Positions 7,463 to 16,479 are shown, counted from the first letter of the stretch. The stretch is DNA of 47,879 nucleotides from Mesorhizobium loti CJ3sym (GCF_000472785.1 NZ_AXAL01000037.1:133-48011), one strand, 5' to 3'. The notes: a model not told the origin generated them from the letters alone. Program-made: numbers and translations.

Positions 7463-10400
7463 CGTCCAGGCACAAGGGTATGTCGCTGAATGAGATCTGT
7501 GGTTTCTGTATGCTTCAGCGCCTGCACGGTCCGCTCGTGCGCGGCGAGCTGCTGCGCCGCGCGCAACACTGGCCAGGCTTCCGCAAGGTTCAGCTTCTGG
7601 GTAGCGGGCATGCTCGCCGCCAGCGCTTTATAAGCCGGGCCATCGATCTTGTGTGCATCCAGTCCGATCAACGCACGCTCGCCAAAACGCTGGCACAGCG
7701 CGGCATTCAGCCGATCGATCTCGGCCTTGACCGTACGGTCGGCGAGGACGAAGCCGAGCGCGGCCGAGAGATCGTTGCGGTCGATCGCATCGCGCACGCG
7801 CTCCATGACGACGGTTGCCGACGGAGATAATGCCGGTATGTCGATCGACGCGCGCTGCCGTTTCTCCGCTTCCTTCGCCTGGAGCCGGGCTGATGCCTCA
7901 GACCGAACGCGGATGTAGCGCTCGATCTCGACCTTGAGATCGGCGCCCCCTTCGATCGCCAGCTGCCGTTCGTGCTTTTCGGCTTTCGAGGCGAACAGAC
8001 CGACTTTGCCGCGCAGTTGGCCAAAGATTTCCGGGTTGGTTGCCAGCTGATCGAGCACGGCGCGAGAGCGATCAGACGTGTCCACGACCATGTCGATCTT
8101 CATGGCGTTTGCGGCCGCATGTGGGTACTGGTAGATTTGAGCAAAGCGGTCCGACACCAAACGCCATTGCTGCTTCGCTGAAGGTTCGGACAAGGCATTC
8201 TCCTTCACAATGTCGGTGATCGACCGCACCCATTGCGTCACACCGCGCAGCAGTGGGTCGGCTACTTCGATGGACGCGTTGGCGGTGGAGATAGGCTTCA
8301 ACGACGACCGTGCAGTCCTCGAAACCTGAGCCTGTTTTGCCGATCGCAGACCGCTGATCGAGGCAGTTGCGGCAAGCTTCCAGCCGAGCCTTGCGACCTT
8401 CTCCTTGGCGCGCGCGATGAATCGTAGCTGGTCGTCAAGCAACGCTCTCACGACCCGGAAGGCATGAAGGCCACGGGTCGTCGCATAGCGGAGCGCCTCG
8501 AGATACGCCCGCGAGCCCGCGTAGTCGAGTGTCGTTTCCTTTGCCGTCCGTCGTGACAGCAGTGGAATCAGGCCGCCCGCCTTTTCGAAGGAACGACGCC
8601 CGTAGTAGAGCGCGACATCCTCGCGATGGCGCGTCATGGCAACATAGGAAAGATGCTTATCGAGCGAGAGCGAGGCGAGCACTTTCACCCGATCGACGGT
8701 CGTGCCTTGCGACTTGTGGATCGTCGTCGCATAGCCATGATCGACATCCCGGTAGAAAGCCTGCGTGATCTCGACCCGGCGTGTGTTGCCGGCAATTTCG
8801 ACAACGATGCGACCCGGCTTCGACTCGGCGACACGGCCGATCATGCCATTCTTCACTCCGAGAGAATTCTCATTGCGCAGAAAAACAATCTGGTCGCCAG
8901 CGGCGAAGTTTCTCGGCCCCTGTTCCGTCTGGAATCCAAACCCCTCGCCAATCGCGCCGCGCTCAACGAGTGCGGCGCGCGCTTGCTCATTCAACATCCT
9001 CACGTCGCGGCGAAGATGGGCCAGAATGATCGACGATTCTTGCGGATCGTGATCGCGGATCCAGTCGGCGATCAGCGCCTGGATCGCTTCCGCCTTGGTC
9101 TGGCTGCCGAGGACTTTGCCACGAGCTTGATACGCGCCGATCGCATCAGCCGTCCTGCCGCGCGCGAAATCCACGCTTGCCCTACGCATCCAGTTTTGTT
9201 TTTGGCGGCGGACGTTTTCGAGCACGACATAGCCGACGCGGTCATGAATCGCGCGAAATGCGGCGCCTGCCTCTATCGGCTGAAGCTGCTCGCCATCGCC
9301 GACCAGGACGAGCTTGGCGCCGGCACGGGCGACCACGTCGACGAACAGCGCCATTTGTCTCGACGCAACCATGCCGGCTTCGTCCATGACGAAAACAGCC
9401 TTCGCGTCGAGAAGGTCGGTGCCCCTGCCCCAGCGAAGCTCCCATGACGCCAGTGTGCGCGCCGCGATCGCCGCCTCCTTCTCCAGGCCTTCGGCCGCCT
9501 TGCCGGCGAGCGCGCCACCGACGACACGAAAACCTTCGCGTTCCCAAGCTTCACGCGCCGCTTTCAGCGCGGTGGTTTTTCCCGCGCCTGCCAGGCCAAC
9601 GATCGCTGCTATACGGGACGCACCAGTCACATATTCGACCACCGCGCGTTGCTCGTCATGCAGATAGGAGTGTTTCTGGAACGTGGCCGTAAGCGCGTCG
9701 TGCGAGATGGCAAAAGTCTCCCGCCCAGACAGATGCAGCGCCTGCCGCGCCATGTCCGCTTCGATGCGGATCATTTTTCTGGTTGCAAACTTTTCCGGAA
9801 TTCGCTCGCCGGTCTCGAAGTCCAACGTGTCGCCTTGCAGACGCACCAATCCAGGGCTCGCCATGAGCCGCGCCATAACATTCGAGAACGTGCGGGGATC
9901 ATCGACATAGCGATGCACCAGCTTTGCCAGGTCACGCTCGGCAAAGACGCTGCGCTCACGCGCGATCATCTCGAGAATGATCTCCGGTCGGCGGTCGATA
10001 CGCCTGGCCGATTCCTGTCGTTGCTCCTCAAAGAGACGGAGCCGTTCGAGCGCCACCTCGCGCTCTCGGGATTCAGCCTCACGCGCAATGTGCGTCGCGC
10101 CAACGCCAATCTTGGCGGTCGGCACGAGGTCTATGCCCTGCTCCTCGAACGAGCGATGATCGACGCGAATGTCGAGCCCTTGTTTGGAGAGATGCCGGTT
10201 TTGTAGAGCCGCCCAGGCTTCGCGCCATTCGTTCAGCATCTTCTCGTCGCCGGCCCATAGCCGATAGAAGATCTTACCATGAGGATGCAGCTTCGATTTT
10301 ATACGCAGCGGCTTACCATCGCTGCCGAGCACCGCGATCCGTTTCGGTCCGAACCCGTTCTCGGTGAGCGGTCTCAGCGTGGTCATCAGATGGATATGCG

Positions 10401-10821
10401 GATTGCCGGGACTATCGTGATAGGCCCAGTCCGCCACCATGCCCCGCGGAAGGATCTGTTCCGCCACGAACGCGCGCGCCAATTCGATGTTCTTCTCACG
10501 TGAAAACTCGACGGGAAGCGCCAGATCCATCTCGCGCATGAACTGCGCATCGGATCGCTTCTCGAAAGCCTCGACGGAATTCCACAGAGCAGCGGAAGCC
10601 CCTACTGCGTCACGACCGTCGACAAGGACGCGCAGCCATGCCGGCGTTTCTTCCGGCAACGCGAACTCGGAATGGGTAAGACCCTTCTTGTTCGAATAGT
10701 CGGCGATCCGTGCCTCGGCCTCGATCTCCATACGCGCGCAATGCCGGTACGCTGCCGACGCCACTGCGCTACGGCCTTCTCCCCGTCCGATGATCTGCGC
10801 ATGCAAGTGGTAGATCGCCAT
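7459..10821 (-). CDS. traA: conjugative relaxase TraA (MobL-type relaxase plus RecD-like helicase)
   Basis: 1120 residues, close to the usual rhizobial TraA length. Residues 1-240 form the MobA/MobL relaxase: an early tyrosine in MAIYHLHAQ and the histidine cluster His135, His142 and His144 in NPHIHLM, which coordinates the metal used to nick oriT. A superfamily-I helicase follows, with Walker A GLAGAGKTT (409-417), a FVMDEAGM Walker B, a GDGEQLQP motif and a C-terminal YATTIHKSQG motif. The last 250 residues are helical and variable. The protein cuts and unwinds the transferred strand at the oriT 10 bp upstream of its start. The frame is intact. Confidence 0.95.
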   Translation of the reverse strand: MAIYHLHAQIIGRGEGRSAVASAAYRHCARMEIEAEARIADYSNKKGLTHSEFALPEETPAWLRVLVDGRDAVGASAALWNSVEAFEKRSDAQFMREMDLALPVEFSREKNIELARAFVAEQILPRGMVADWAYHDSPGNPHIHLMTTLRPLTENGFGPKRIAVLGSDGKPLRIKSKLHPHGKIFYRLWAGDEKMLNEWREAWAALQNRHLSKQGLDIRVDHRSFEEQGIDLVPTAKIGVGATHIAREAESREREVALERLRLFEEQRQESARRIDRRPEIILEMIARERSVFAERDLAKLVHRYVDDPRTFSNVMARLMASPGLVRLQGDTLDFETGERIPEKFATRKMIRIEADMARQALHLSGRETFAISHDALTATFQKHSYLHDEQRAVVEYVTGASRIAAIVGLAGAGKTTALKAAREAWEREGFRVVGGALAGKAAEGLEKEAAIAARTLASWELRWGRGTDLLDAKAVFVMDEAGMVASRQMALFVDVVARAGAKLVLVGDGEQLQPIEAGAAFRAIHDRVGYVVLENVRRQKQNWMRRASVDFARGRTADAIGAYQARGKVLGSQTKAEAIQALIADWIRDHDPQESSIILAHLRRDVRMLNEQARAALVERGAIGEGFGFQTEQGPRNFAAGDQIVFLRNENSLGVKNGMIGRVAESKPGRIVVEIAGNTRRVEITQAFYRDVDHGYATTIHKSQGTTVDRVKVLASLSLDKHLSYVAMTRHREDVALYYGRRSFEKAGGLIPLLSRRTAKETTLDYAGSRAYLEALRYATTRGLHAFRVVRALLDDQLRFIARAKEKVARLGWKLAATASISGLRSAKQAQVSRTARSSLKPISTANASIEVADPLLRGVTQWVRSITDIVKENALSEPSAKQQWRLVSDRFAQIYQYPHAAANAMKIDMVVDTSDRSRAVLDQLATNPEIFGQLRGKVGLFASKAEKHERQLAIEGGADLKVEIERYIRVRSEASARLQAKEAEKRQRASIDIPALSPSATVVMERVRDAIDRNDLSAALGFVLADRTVKAEIDRLNAALCQRFGERALIGLDAHKIDGPAYKALAASMPATQKLNLAEAWPVLRAAQQLAAHERTVQALKHTETTDLIQRHTLVPGR

Positions 10822-10830
10822 CCGGCTCTC

Positions 10831-10885
10831 CGGCTCCCGCCGGGAGCACCAACGTCGCGCAAGCGACGTATAAGTGCGCCCTTCA
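10831..10885. other. oriT: origin of transfer (oriT) between traA and traC
   Basis: The traA/traC intergenic region carries two perfect 7-bp dyads: GCTCCCG-c-CGGGAGC (10833-10847) and ACGTCGC-gcaa-GCGACGT (10852-10869). Directly after comes TAAGTGCGCCCT (10871-10882), the conserved nick-region core of RSF1010/Ti-plasmid-type (MOB-Q-like) origins. Its position between divergent traA and traCDG is the standard rhizobial arrangement. Nicking is expected at or just after the CCCT. Sequence and context agree strongly. Confidence 0.92.
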
Positions 10886-11021
10886 ATTCTCTCTTCGTTC
10901 GGCGGGATACTGCGTCAGTGCTTGCCACACGACATCTTCGGAAATCCACAGGTGCTGGTGCCCCGCATTACCACCATCATCGGGCTTCTGAAAACGAGCG
11001 TCATGAGAAAGCGCAAACACC

Positions 11022-11270
11022 ATGAGAAAATCATCGTCGAAGATCCGCGGGGAGATCGAGCGCCTGCACGATCAACTGAAGGCTGCCGAGGCCAAGGAAG
11101 CCGAGCGGATCGGACGCATCGCGGTCAAGGCCGGTCTGGGGGATCTCGACATTGACGAGGCGAGGCTCGGCGAGCTTTTCGCCGAGCTTGCAGGACGATT
11201 TCAAGCAGGAAGCGAGAAGCGTCGGCCGGCCGCGCCGAAGTCGGCTCGGCCTGCTGAAAGCGATGCTTAA
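11022..11270 (+). CDS. traC: conjugal transfer protein TraC
   Basis: 82 residues beginning MRKSSSKIRGEIERLHDQLK, with a coiled-coil-prone N-terminus and the AERIGRIAVKAGLGDLDIDE segment that characterises rhizobial TraC, a small relaxosome accessory protein. Clusters of alanine, arginine and lysine near the C-terminus are typical. Its stop overlaps the traD start by 8 bp. It is the first gene of the rightward traCDG operon reading away from oriT. Confidence 0.9.
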   Translation: MRKSSSKIRGEIERLHDQLKAAEAKEAERIGRIAVKAGLGDLDIDEARLGELFAELAGRFQAGSEKRRPAAPKSARPAESDA

Positions 11271-11562
11271 GCGGGTGATGAACGTGAAGCGCCGACAGTC
11301 ATTGGAGGAGCGCAAGCGCGACACTCGCGAGAAAATTCAGCTAGGCGGTCTGGTCGTAAAGGCCGGCCTTCGCATGGCCGACCGCGCCGTGATCCTGGGC
11401 GCTCTCGTCGAGCTGGCGCGACGCACTGACAACCAGACGGAATGGGCGCGCCTGCGCACAATCGGAAAGGCTGCTTTCGACCATGACATGGAAGAGACTC
11501 GGGCTCGTGATCGCGCCGGCAGCACTTATGCTCGCAACATTGTGGAGTCTGATCGGGAGTGA
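11263..11562 (+). CDS. traD: conjugal transfer protein TraD
   Basis: 99 residues from ATG 11263; ATG 11278 is an alternative five codons later. The core KRDTREKIQLGGLVVKAGLR, followed by RAVILGALVELARR, is the TraD signature in Ti-type tra regions, a small ribbon-helix-helix-like relaxosome accessory factor. The protein runs longer at the C-terminus than the roughly 70-residue Ti TraD, and its last 80 bp overlap the traG start. Confidence 0.85.
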   Translation: MLKRVMNVKRRQSLEERKRDTREKIQLGGLVVKAGLRMADRAVILGALVELARRTDNQTEWARLRTIGKAAFDHDMEETRARDRAGSTYARNIVESDRE

Positions 11563-13399
11563 GGGCTGGCTAGCTGGCCTCGCAACATCACACGCGGCCC
11601 ATCTGCTTCTTGGCAAGCTTGGACTGGCGTTTCCGTATACGGCGTCTGGCGTCGTTGGGCTGATCTTTCTGTTTGCCGCGGCTGGCTCGCGATCGATCAG
11701 GTCGGTTGGCTTCGGCGCGTTTCTCGGCGCGATAGTCGTGGTCGGGATCGCCGCCATGAACGAAGCCGCCCGGCTCCGTTCATTCGCGGATCGGGTCGCT
11801 AAGGGAACCCTGCTATCCTATGCCGACCCATTCATGATCAGCGGCGCGACCATCACGCTGTTCGTCGGTATCTTCGCTCTCCGTGTTGCATTGCATGGCA
11901 ACAGGGCCTTCGCGTCCCGATCGCCAAAACGCATCGTCGGTAAGCGCGCCATCCATGGGGACGCTGATTGGATGCCGTTGGGCCAAGCCGCAAAACTGTT
12001 TGCGAAAGAGGGTGGCATCGTCGTTGGCGAGCGTTACCGCGTCGATCGCGACACAGTTGCCGCCTCTCGGTTCAAGGTGAGCGATCCGCAAAGCTGGGGA
12101 AGCGGAGGGCGCGCGCCCCTGCTCTGCTTTGACGGCGACTTCGGATCGGGCCACGCGATTGTCTTCGCCGGGTCTGGCGGCTTCAAAACGACGTCGTCAA
12201 CCATACCGACTGCACTTCAATGGAAGGGTGGGCTCGTCGTCCTTGACCCCTCAAATGAGGTCGCACCGATGGTCGCTGCGCATCGCAGATCGCACAACCG
12301 CCAAGTCCATGTGATCGATCCGGCGCGCGACGGCACGGGCTTCAACGCGCTCGACTGGTTAGGGAAATTCGGAGGCACGAAGGAGGAGGATGTCAGCGCT
12401 GTGGCATCCTGGATCATGACCGACAATCCGCGCCTCGATGCCGGGCGAAACGACTTCTTTCGCGGGTCGGCGCAGCAGTTGGTAACGGCCCTGATCGCGG
12501 ACGTCTGCCTCTCCGGGCATACGCCATATGGTAACCAGACGCTGCGCCAGGTCCGCACCAATCTTGCCGAACCGGAGCCAAAATTGCGAACCCGGCTGCA
12601 GGAAATCTACGACTCATCGCAAAGCGCATTCGTCCGCGAGAATGTGGCACCGTTCATCAACATGACGCCGGAGACATTTTCCGGAATCTACGGCGCCGCG
12701 TCGAAGGAAACGCACTGGCTGTCCTACGAGAATTACGCCGCGCTTGTCTCAGGCAGAAGTTTTGCGACCGACGAGGTCGCGGCGGGTAAAGCCGACATCT
12801 TCATCAACCTCGATCTGAAGACGCTGGAAAACCATCCAGGCCTTGCTCGCGTCATCATCGGCTCGCTGATGAATGCCCTCTACAATCGCAATGGGGATTT
12901 CGAAGACCGCACCCTCTTCCTGCTGGACGAGGTGGCACGCCTCGGCTTCATGCGCATTCTCGAAACCGCCCGCGACGCCGGCCGCAAATACGGCATCAGT
13001 CTCCTGCTGCTGTTCCAGTCGCTCGGCCAGATGCGCGAAGCCTATGGCGGCCGCGACGCCTCCTCAAAATGGTTCGAGTCCGCCTCGTGGATATCATTCG
13101 CAGCGATCAATGATCCCGAAACAGCCGAATACATCTCGAAGCGTTGCGGTGACACGACGGTCGAGGTCGGACAGACAAGCACGTCATCGCGGATGAACGG
13201 AACGTCGAGAACCCGCTCGAAGCAACTCGCCCGACGCCCACTGATCCTTCCACACGAAGTCCTGCAAATGCGCAGCGACGAACAGATCGTCTTCACCGCC
13301 GGCAATCGGCCCCTGCGTTGTGGCCGCGCGATCTATTTCCGGCGCAAGGAGATGGTCGCAATCGCTGGCGCGAACAGGTTCGGCCCGAAGAAGAAATGA
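11483..13399 (+). CDS. traG: type IV coupling protein TraG (VirD4 family)
   Basis: 638 residues. N-terminal membrane segments (LVIAPAALMLATLWSLI; SGVVGLIFLFAAAG; FGAFLGAIVVVGIAAM; SGATITLFVGIFALRV) precede the cytoplasmic ATPase with Walker A GSGGFKTT (230-237) and Walker B LFLLDEVARLG. The all-alpha domain and the LILPHEVLQM segment near the end are complete. TraG docks the TraA-DNA relaxosome to a type IV secretion channel and powers export. No trb or virB genes are seen, so the channel would have to come from elsewhere. ATG 11483 lies within traD; expression is probably coupled. Confidence 0.95.
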   Translation: MTWKRLGLVIAPAALMLATLWSLIGSEGWLAGLATSHAAHLLLGKLGLAFPYTASGVVGLIFLFAAAGSRSIRSVGFGAFLGAIVVVGIAAMNEAARLRSFADRVAKGTLLSYADPFMISGATITLFVGIFALRVALHGNRAFASRSPKRIVGKRAIHGDADWMPLGQAAKLFAKEGGIVVGERYRVDRDTVAASRFKVSDPQSWGSGGRAPLLCFDGDFGSGHAIVFAGSGGFKTTSSTIPTALQWKGGLVVLDPSNEVAPMVAAHRRSHNRQVHVIDPARDGTGFNALDWLGKFGGTKEEDVSAVASWIMTDNPRLDAGRNDFFRGSAQQLVTALIADVCLSGHTPYGNQTLRQVRTNLAEPEPKLRTRLQEIYDSSQSAFVRENVAPFINMTPETFSGIYGAASKETHWLSYENYAALVSGRSFATDEVAAGKADIFINLDLKTLENHPGLARVIIGSLMNALYNRNGDFEDRTLFLLDEVARLGFMRILETARDAGRKYGISLLLLFQSLGQMREAYGGRDASSKWFESASWISFAAINDPETAEYISKRCGDTTVEVGQTSTSSRMNGTSRTRSKQLARRPLILPHEVLQMRSDEQIVFTAGNRPLRCGRAIYFRRKEMVAIAGANRFGPKKK

Positions 13400-13626
13400 C
13401 ATGACCAAGCCGGCCATGACCTTCCGTCCTTGAGGTGGCTCCCGGGCTTCTCTTCGGCGCAGTTTGGATGGCGCGTTCAGCCCTCCGCATCGCCGCCGGC
13501 AAACGCCAGCGGCGGCCCTTCGGGCAGACGCTTCGACAGCGATCCATCACCGGAATGAATCGATTGGGGTCGCAGGATTCAAACCTGTCATTGGACGCCT
13601 GACGCCGACTGCGCGATTCTGTCGGC

Positions 13627-13953
13627 ATGATCGCGCAGAACTATCGCCTCTATTTTGAACGCAAGGACGCGGACCAGAATATGGCCCGTTTCTATGCTCT
13701 GTCGATCGAAGAGACATTATTCGGTCAGGTCTGCCTTGTCCGGCGTTGGGGCAGGATTGGTACGCGCGGCCGCATTGTCCAGCATTCGTTCGATGATGAG
13801 CGTGAAGCTGTCGAGCTGTTTCTTGATCTCCTGAGAGCCAAGAGGATGCGCGGCTATCGCCCCAGGCCTGCAGCGCGACATGCAAAGCGGCCCCGCCTGG
13901 TAGACGGGGCCGCTGCGGTGCCCCTCAGTCGCGGGTGGACCGGGACCAGATGA
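13627..13953 (+). CDS. WGR-domain protein
   Basis: 108 residues. The segment NMARFYALSIEETLFG, then LVRRWGRIGTRGR and the C-terminal AVELFLDLLRAKRMRGY form a single WGR domain, a small nucleic-acid-binding module named for its Trp-Gly-Arg core (seen here as RRWGRIG). Stand-alone WGR proteins of about this size are frequent on rhizobial plasmids and integrative elements; their function is unknown. No good Shine-Dalgarno precedes ATG 13627. The last 20 codons look unlike the family, and the frame overlaps the convergent DUF736 gene by 29 bp. Confidence 0.8.
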   Translation: MIAQNYRLYFERKDADQNMARFYALSIEETLFGQVCLVRRWGRIGTRGRIVQHSFDDEREAVELFLDLLRAKRMRGYRPRPAARHAKRPRLVDGAAAVPLSRGWTGTR

Positions 13954-14236
13954 GCTGGAGACCTTCCTGGCCGTCCACTTCGATCAACGTCGCGTAGATC
14001 GGCGCTGGGAAGCTCGGATCGTCCAGCTTGACCGAGAGGTAGTCGCGCTCGGTTTCCTTGGCGGTCTTCTGCCAGGCGGCGCCCAGTTCAACTGCGCCCG
14101 AGTAGAGGCGGAAGCGCGGGCCCTTGTCGGAGGGATTGTCGACCCGCTCGATGCGCGCCTTGACGTTGAGGTTGAGGGTCTTGATCGTGCCAGTGAAGCC
14201 GTTGGGGGTGGTGGTGAAGGTGCCGATGGTGGCCAT
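13925..14236 (-). CDS. DUF736 protein
   Basis: 103 residues matching DUF736: MATIGTFTTTPNGFTGTIKT at the start, a GPRFRLYSGAVELGAAW middle and the DYLSVKLDDPSFPAPIYATL block. The fold is a small beta-rich protein with no known activity, typical of rhizobial plasmid and ICE backbone clusters. A strong AAGGAAAGGA sequence precedes ATG 14236. The frame is complete. Confidence 0.9.
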   Translation of the reverse strand: MATIGTFTTTPNGFTGTIKTLNLNVKARIERVDNPSDKGPRFRLYSGAVELGAAWQKTAKETERDYLSVKLDDPSFPAPIYATLIEVDGQEGLQLIWSRSTRD

Positions 14237-14840
14237 GGTGATATTCCTTTCCTTGTTCTCGGGCCGCGCCCTTCGCGGCCTCGATAGCAGTCGACAGACC
14301 GGAGACGATCGGACCGCACCCCAATGGGGCCGAAACAGCGTGGAGGGCGGCCGGGCGCGGCTTTCTTGGCTAGCGCGAGGAATGACGGCGCAGCCGGCAG
14401 GGGAAGAAAGCTGAGGACGGGCGTTGCGGGAGAACGATCGAGGCGAAGCCGGTTTCCGGTCAGACGTGCCTTATCGAGCCGCCGATGGGTCGGCCTGTCG
14501 CAAGTGTGGAAGGAATAGGCCTTGGCCTTCCGGCCAGCCCTCGACGTCCGTGGCGGTGCTGACCCGAACTCGTGCCCCCGGCCAAGCGAGCGCAGAGGCC
14601 ATTGCGGTTGGAATCAGTCTCCAGGGCCACTCGAGCGGCCACACCGGGAAGGTGCTTGCAGTGCTCGCGTCCGATCTGCAGCACCGGCAAGATCTGACGC
14701 AACAACATCATGACAAGGGGAAGCGGACCTCTGACTTCCCGATGAACGCACCCGGTGATCAAGGCGGGCAAGGTTGGAGCCCCGCAGCGCCGGCGAGGAT
14801 AGCGCAATCTGGAATAGGGCCGATTTCGCCAGCGCCGTCA
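14237..14840. other. degenerate plasmid-type DNA, no supportable gene
   Basis: Open frames exist in several registers on both strands (for example 14424-14888 forward and 14614-14844 reverse) but show no motif I recognise. The reverse frame from 14844 overlaps the stop of the ArdC remnant, as a coupled downstream gene would. Such genes usually accompany ardC, so this is probably the decayed remainder of that cluster. Confidence 0.4.
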
Positions 14841-15179
14841 TCAAGCGGCCTCGCTGACTTGCGCGGCCGTCGGCTGGAGACCATGTAGAAATCCCGCGGC
14901 ACGCTGGGCGTGTGCTGCAGCGGCGAAGATCGCCCGCTTGTCGTCCCCGAGGACTTTCAGCCAGGAGCCGATGTAGCTTGCGTGATCGGAACGTGGCTCA
15001 AGTTCCGGTGCAATGCCAAGATCGGCGCAGAGGAAACAGCTACCGAGCTCGGCGATGAGCTCCTCGCGTGCCCGCTCGGTGCGATCTTTGGCGTAACGGC
15101 TGAGGTCACGGTTCACGCGATGCGGCGGGGCGGTCCAATGCGTGGCCTCACGACATTCCCGGCGGCGTGCACACCCCAT
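14841..15179 (-). pseudogene. ArdC-like antirestriction protein, C-terminal remnant
   Basis: From about 15155 down to TGA 14841 the frame reads THWTAPPHRVNRDLS, then ELIAELGSCFLCADLGIAPE and DHASYIGSWLKVLGDDKRAIF, the zincin-like metallopeptidase half (DUF1738/ArdC) of plasmid antirestriction proteins. The N-terminal single-stranded-DNA-binding domain and the front of the protease domain are missing. The HExxH site reads RExxH (CREATHW), so the first zinc ligand is lost. Intact ArdC proteins run to about 300 residues and protect incoming plasmid DNA. The truncation joins directly to a forward DUF7007 fragment. Confidence 0.8.
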
Positions 15180-15268
15180 GGGGCTGCTCTCAGGGCGGTA
15201 CGGTCTATGCCGAGGGCATCACCTCGCATTCGACCGCGGGGCATGGCGGCTTCAATCTATTTCGCGTC
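15167..15268 (+). pseudogene. DUF7007-type fragment
   Basis: About 33 codons (HTPWG, SQGGTVYAEGITSHSTAGHGG) resemble the DUF7007 proteins that accompany ardC on rhizobial plasmids. After NLF the frame no longer resembles the family. Both ends are missing and the left end abuts the ArdC remnant on the other strand, so this is a deletion or rearrangement scar. Confidence 0.5.
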
Positions 15269-15464
15269 AGGGATGAAAATCGGAAGGGCGAAGACCCGCA
15301 TGGCGGGGCTTCAGGACCAACGTCGCCCGGTAGTGGAACTCGCGAGTGGCTGGATCGGCGGTGTTCACCAATGTTTGGCTCTGATCGGTGCTCGACCACC
15401 TTGCGCGCCTGGAACGAAAATCCCCCACCGCAATTATCGATGCAAACCACGCGTGGGTATTTTC

Positions 15465-16190
15465 ATGGCAAAGGTCCACGAGACATGGCAAGTCGAGCCG
15501 CACGGCCGTTTGCAATCGATCGCTGACGGTCTCTTGACGGTCAGCGGCGAGATTCAGATGCCGCTTGGCCATTTTCCCCGTCGTATGACTGTGATCGGCC
15601 TGGGCGGAAACCGCACCGCGATCTGGAGCTGCATTCCCCTTGCGGAGCCGCAGATGCAGGAAATCGAAGCGCTCGGTGATCCAGCCTTTCTCATCGTGCC
15701 AGGCGCCGGCCACCGGCTCGACATCAAGCCTTGGAAACTCCGCTATCCCCGTGCGAAAATTGTCTGCCCGCCGGGCGCGCGGGAGGCGGTGGAGAAGATT
15801 GTCAAAGTCGATTCGACTGCGGATATCTTCGAGGACCCTTCCGTTCGGATGGAGACGGTGCCGGGTGTGGCGGAAAAGGAGGCTGCGTTGTTCGTGCGCC
15901 GTGACGGCGGTACCACCCTCATCGTCAATGACATCCTTGCCAATGTGCGCCACCCGCATGGGATTGGCGCTCACATCATGGCGCACGTGCTTGGCTTTGG
16001 CGTCGACCGGCCCAGGATGCCCCGTGCTGCAAGATGGTTTTTTGTAAAGGACGGCAAGGCGATGGGTGCCGCTTTCCGCAAATGGTCTGATGAACCGGAT
16101 CTTGGATGCATCATCGTCAGCCATGGCGACGTCATCACCAAGCAGCCCCGCAAAGTTCTCGAACGGGTCGCGCAAGATTTTGGGGCGTGA
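15465..16190 (+). CDS. DUF4336 protein (metallo-hydrolase-like)
   Basis: 241 residues from ATG 15465. HETWQVEPHGRLQSIADGLLTVSGEIQMPLG opens a fold with GDPAFLIVPGAGHRLDI, RYPRAKIVCPPGAREAV and FVRRDGGTTLIVNDILANV blocks, typical of DUF4336. These proteins resemble metallo-beta-lactamase-fold hydrolases, but the HxHxDH motif is reduced to the single GAGHRLD histidine. Upstream in-frame codons back to 14910 overlap the ArdC remnant and are not part of the protein. No clear Shine-Dalgarno is seen. The frame looks intact, unlike its neighbours. Function is unknown. Confidence 0.75.
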   Translation: MAKVHETWQVEPHGRLQSIADGLLTVSGEIQMPLGHFPRRMTVIGLGGNRTAIWSCIPLAEPQMQEIEALGDPAFLIVPGAGHRLDIKPWKLRYPRAKIVCPPGAREAVEKIVKVDSTADIFEDPSVRMETVPGVAEKEAALFVRRDGGTTLIVNDILANVRHPHGIGAHIMAHVLGFGVDRPRMPRAARWFFVKDGKAMGAAFRKWSDEPDLGCIIVSHGDVITKQPRKVLERVAQDFGA

Positions 16191-16270
16191 GCAGAGAACC
16201 TGCGGCGGGGCCTATCGGCCCGACCGCGCTATTTGGCATAACTCTGCAACTGACCGAACATGGGGCAGCT

Positions 16271-16378
16271 ATGTGCAATGACTACGAGCAGCATATCGCC
16301 TGGGCCGAATATTGCCGGATGATGCAATCGTTGGCGCTCGACATTCCCACTCGTCAGACGGAACTGGATTTGCCACAG
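16271..16378 (+). pseudogene. SRAP/YedK-type peptidase, N-terminal stub
   Basis: Starts MCNDYEQHIAWAEYCRMMQ and runs to TELDLPQ, the first 36 residues of SOS-response-associated peptidases. These use Cys2 to crosslink to abasic sites in single-stranded DNA. At 16378 the similarity stops and reverse-strand transposase sequence begins. The rest of the roughly 220-residue protein is missing. Confidence 0.75.
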
Positions 16379-16475
16379 GTTACAGCGCCAGCATGTGCAT
16401 GTGATTTTCGAACTTCTTCGAGAACGCGTTGGTCAGGCGCGTAAAGCGGCGCATCTGCATCGCATGGTGAGCTGG
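16379..16475 (-). mobile_element. transposase C-terminal fragment (IS1-like)
   Basis: Read on the minus strand, the DNA encodes MQMRRFTRLTNAFSKKFENH and then MHMLAL, a segment resembling the C-terminal part of rhizobial IS1-type transposases (RLTNAFSKK.ENH.). It begins immediately where the SRAP stub ends and stops at a TAA at about 16382. No terminal repeats are visible. It is a small insertion-sequence scrap left after deletion. Confidence 0.6.
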
Positions 16476-16479
16476 TGGC

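Noticed and set aside
14910..15464. N-terminal extension of the DUF4336 frame
   Set aside because: This part is the complement of the ArdC remnant; DUF4336 similarity starts only at 15465.
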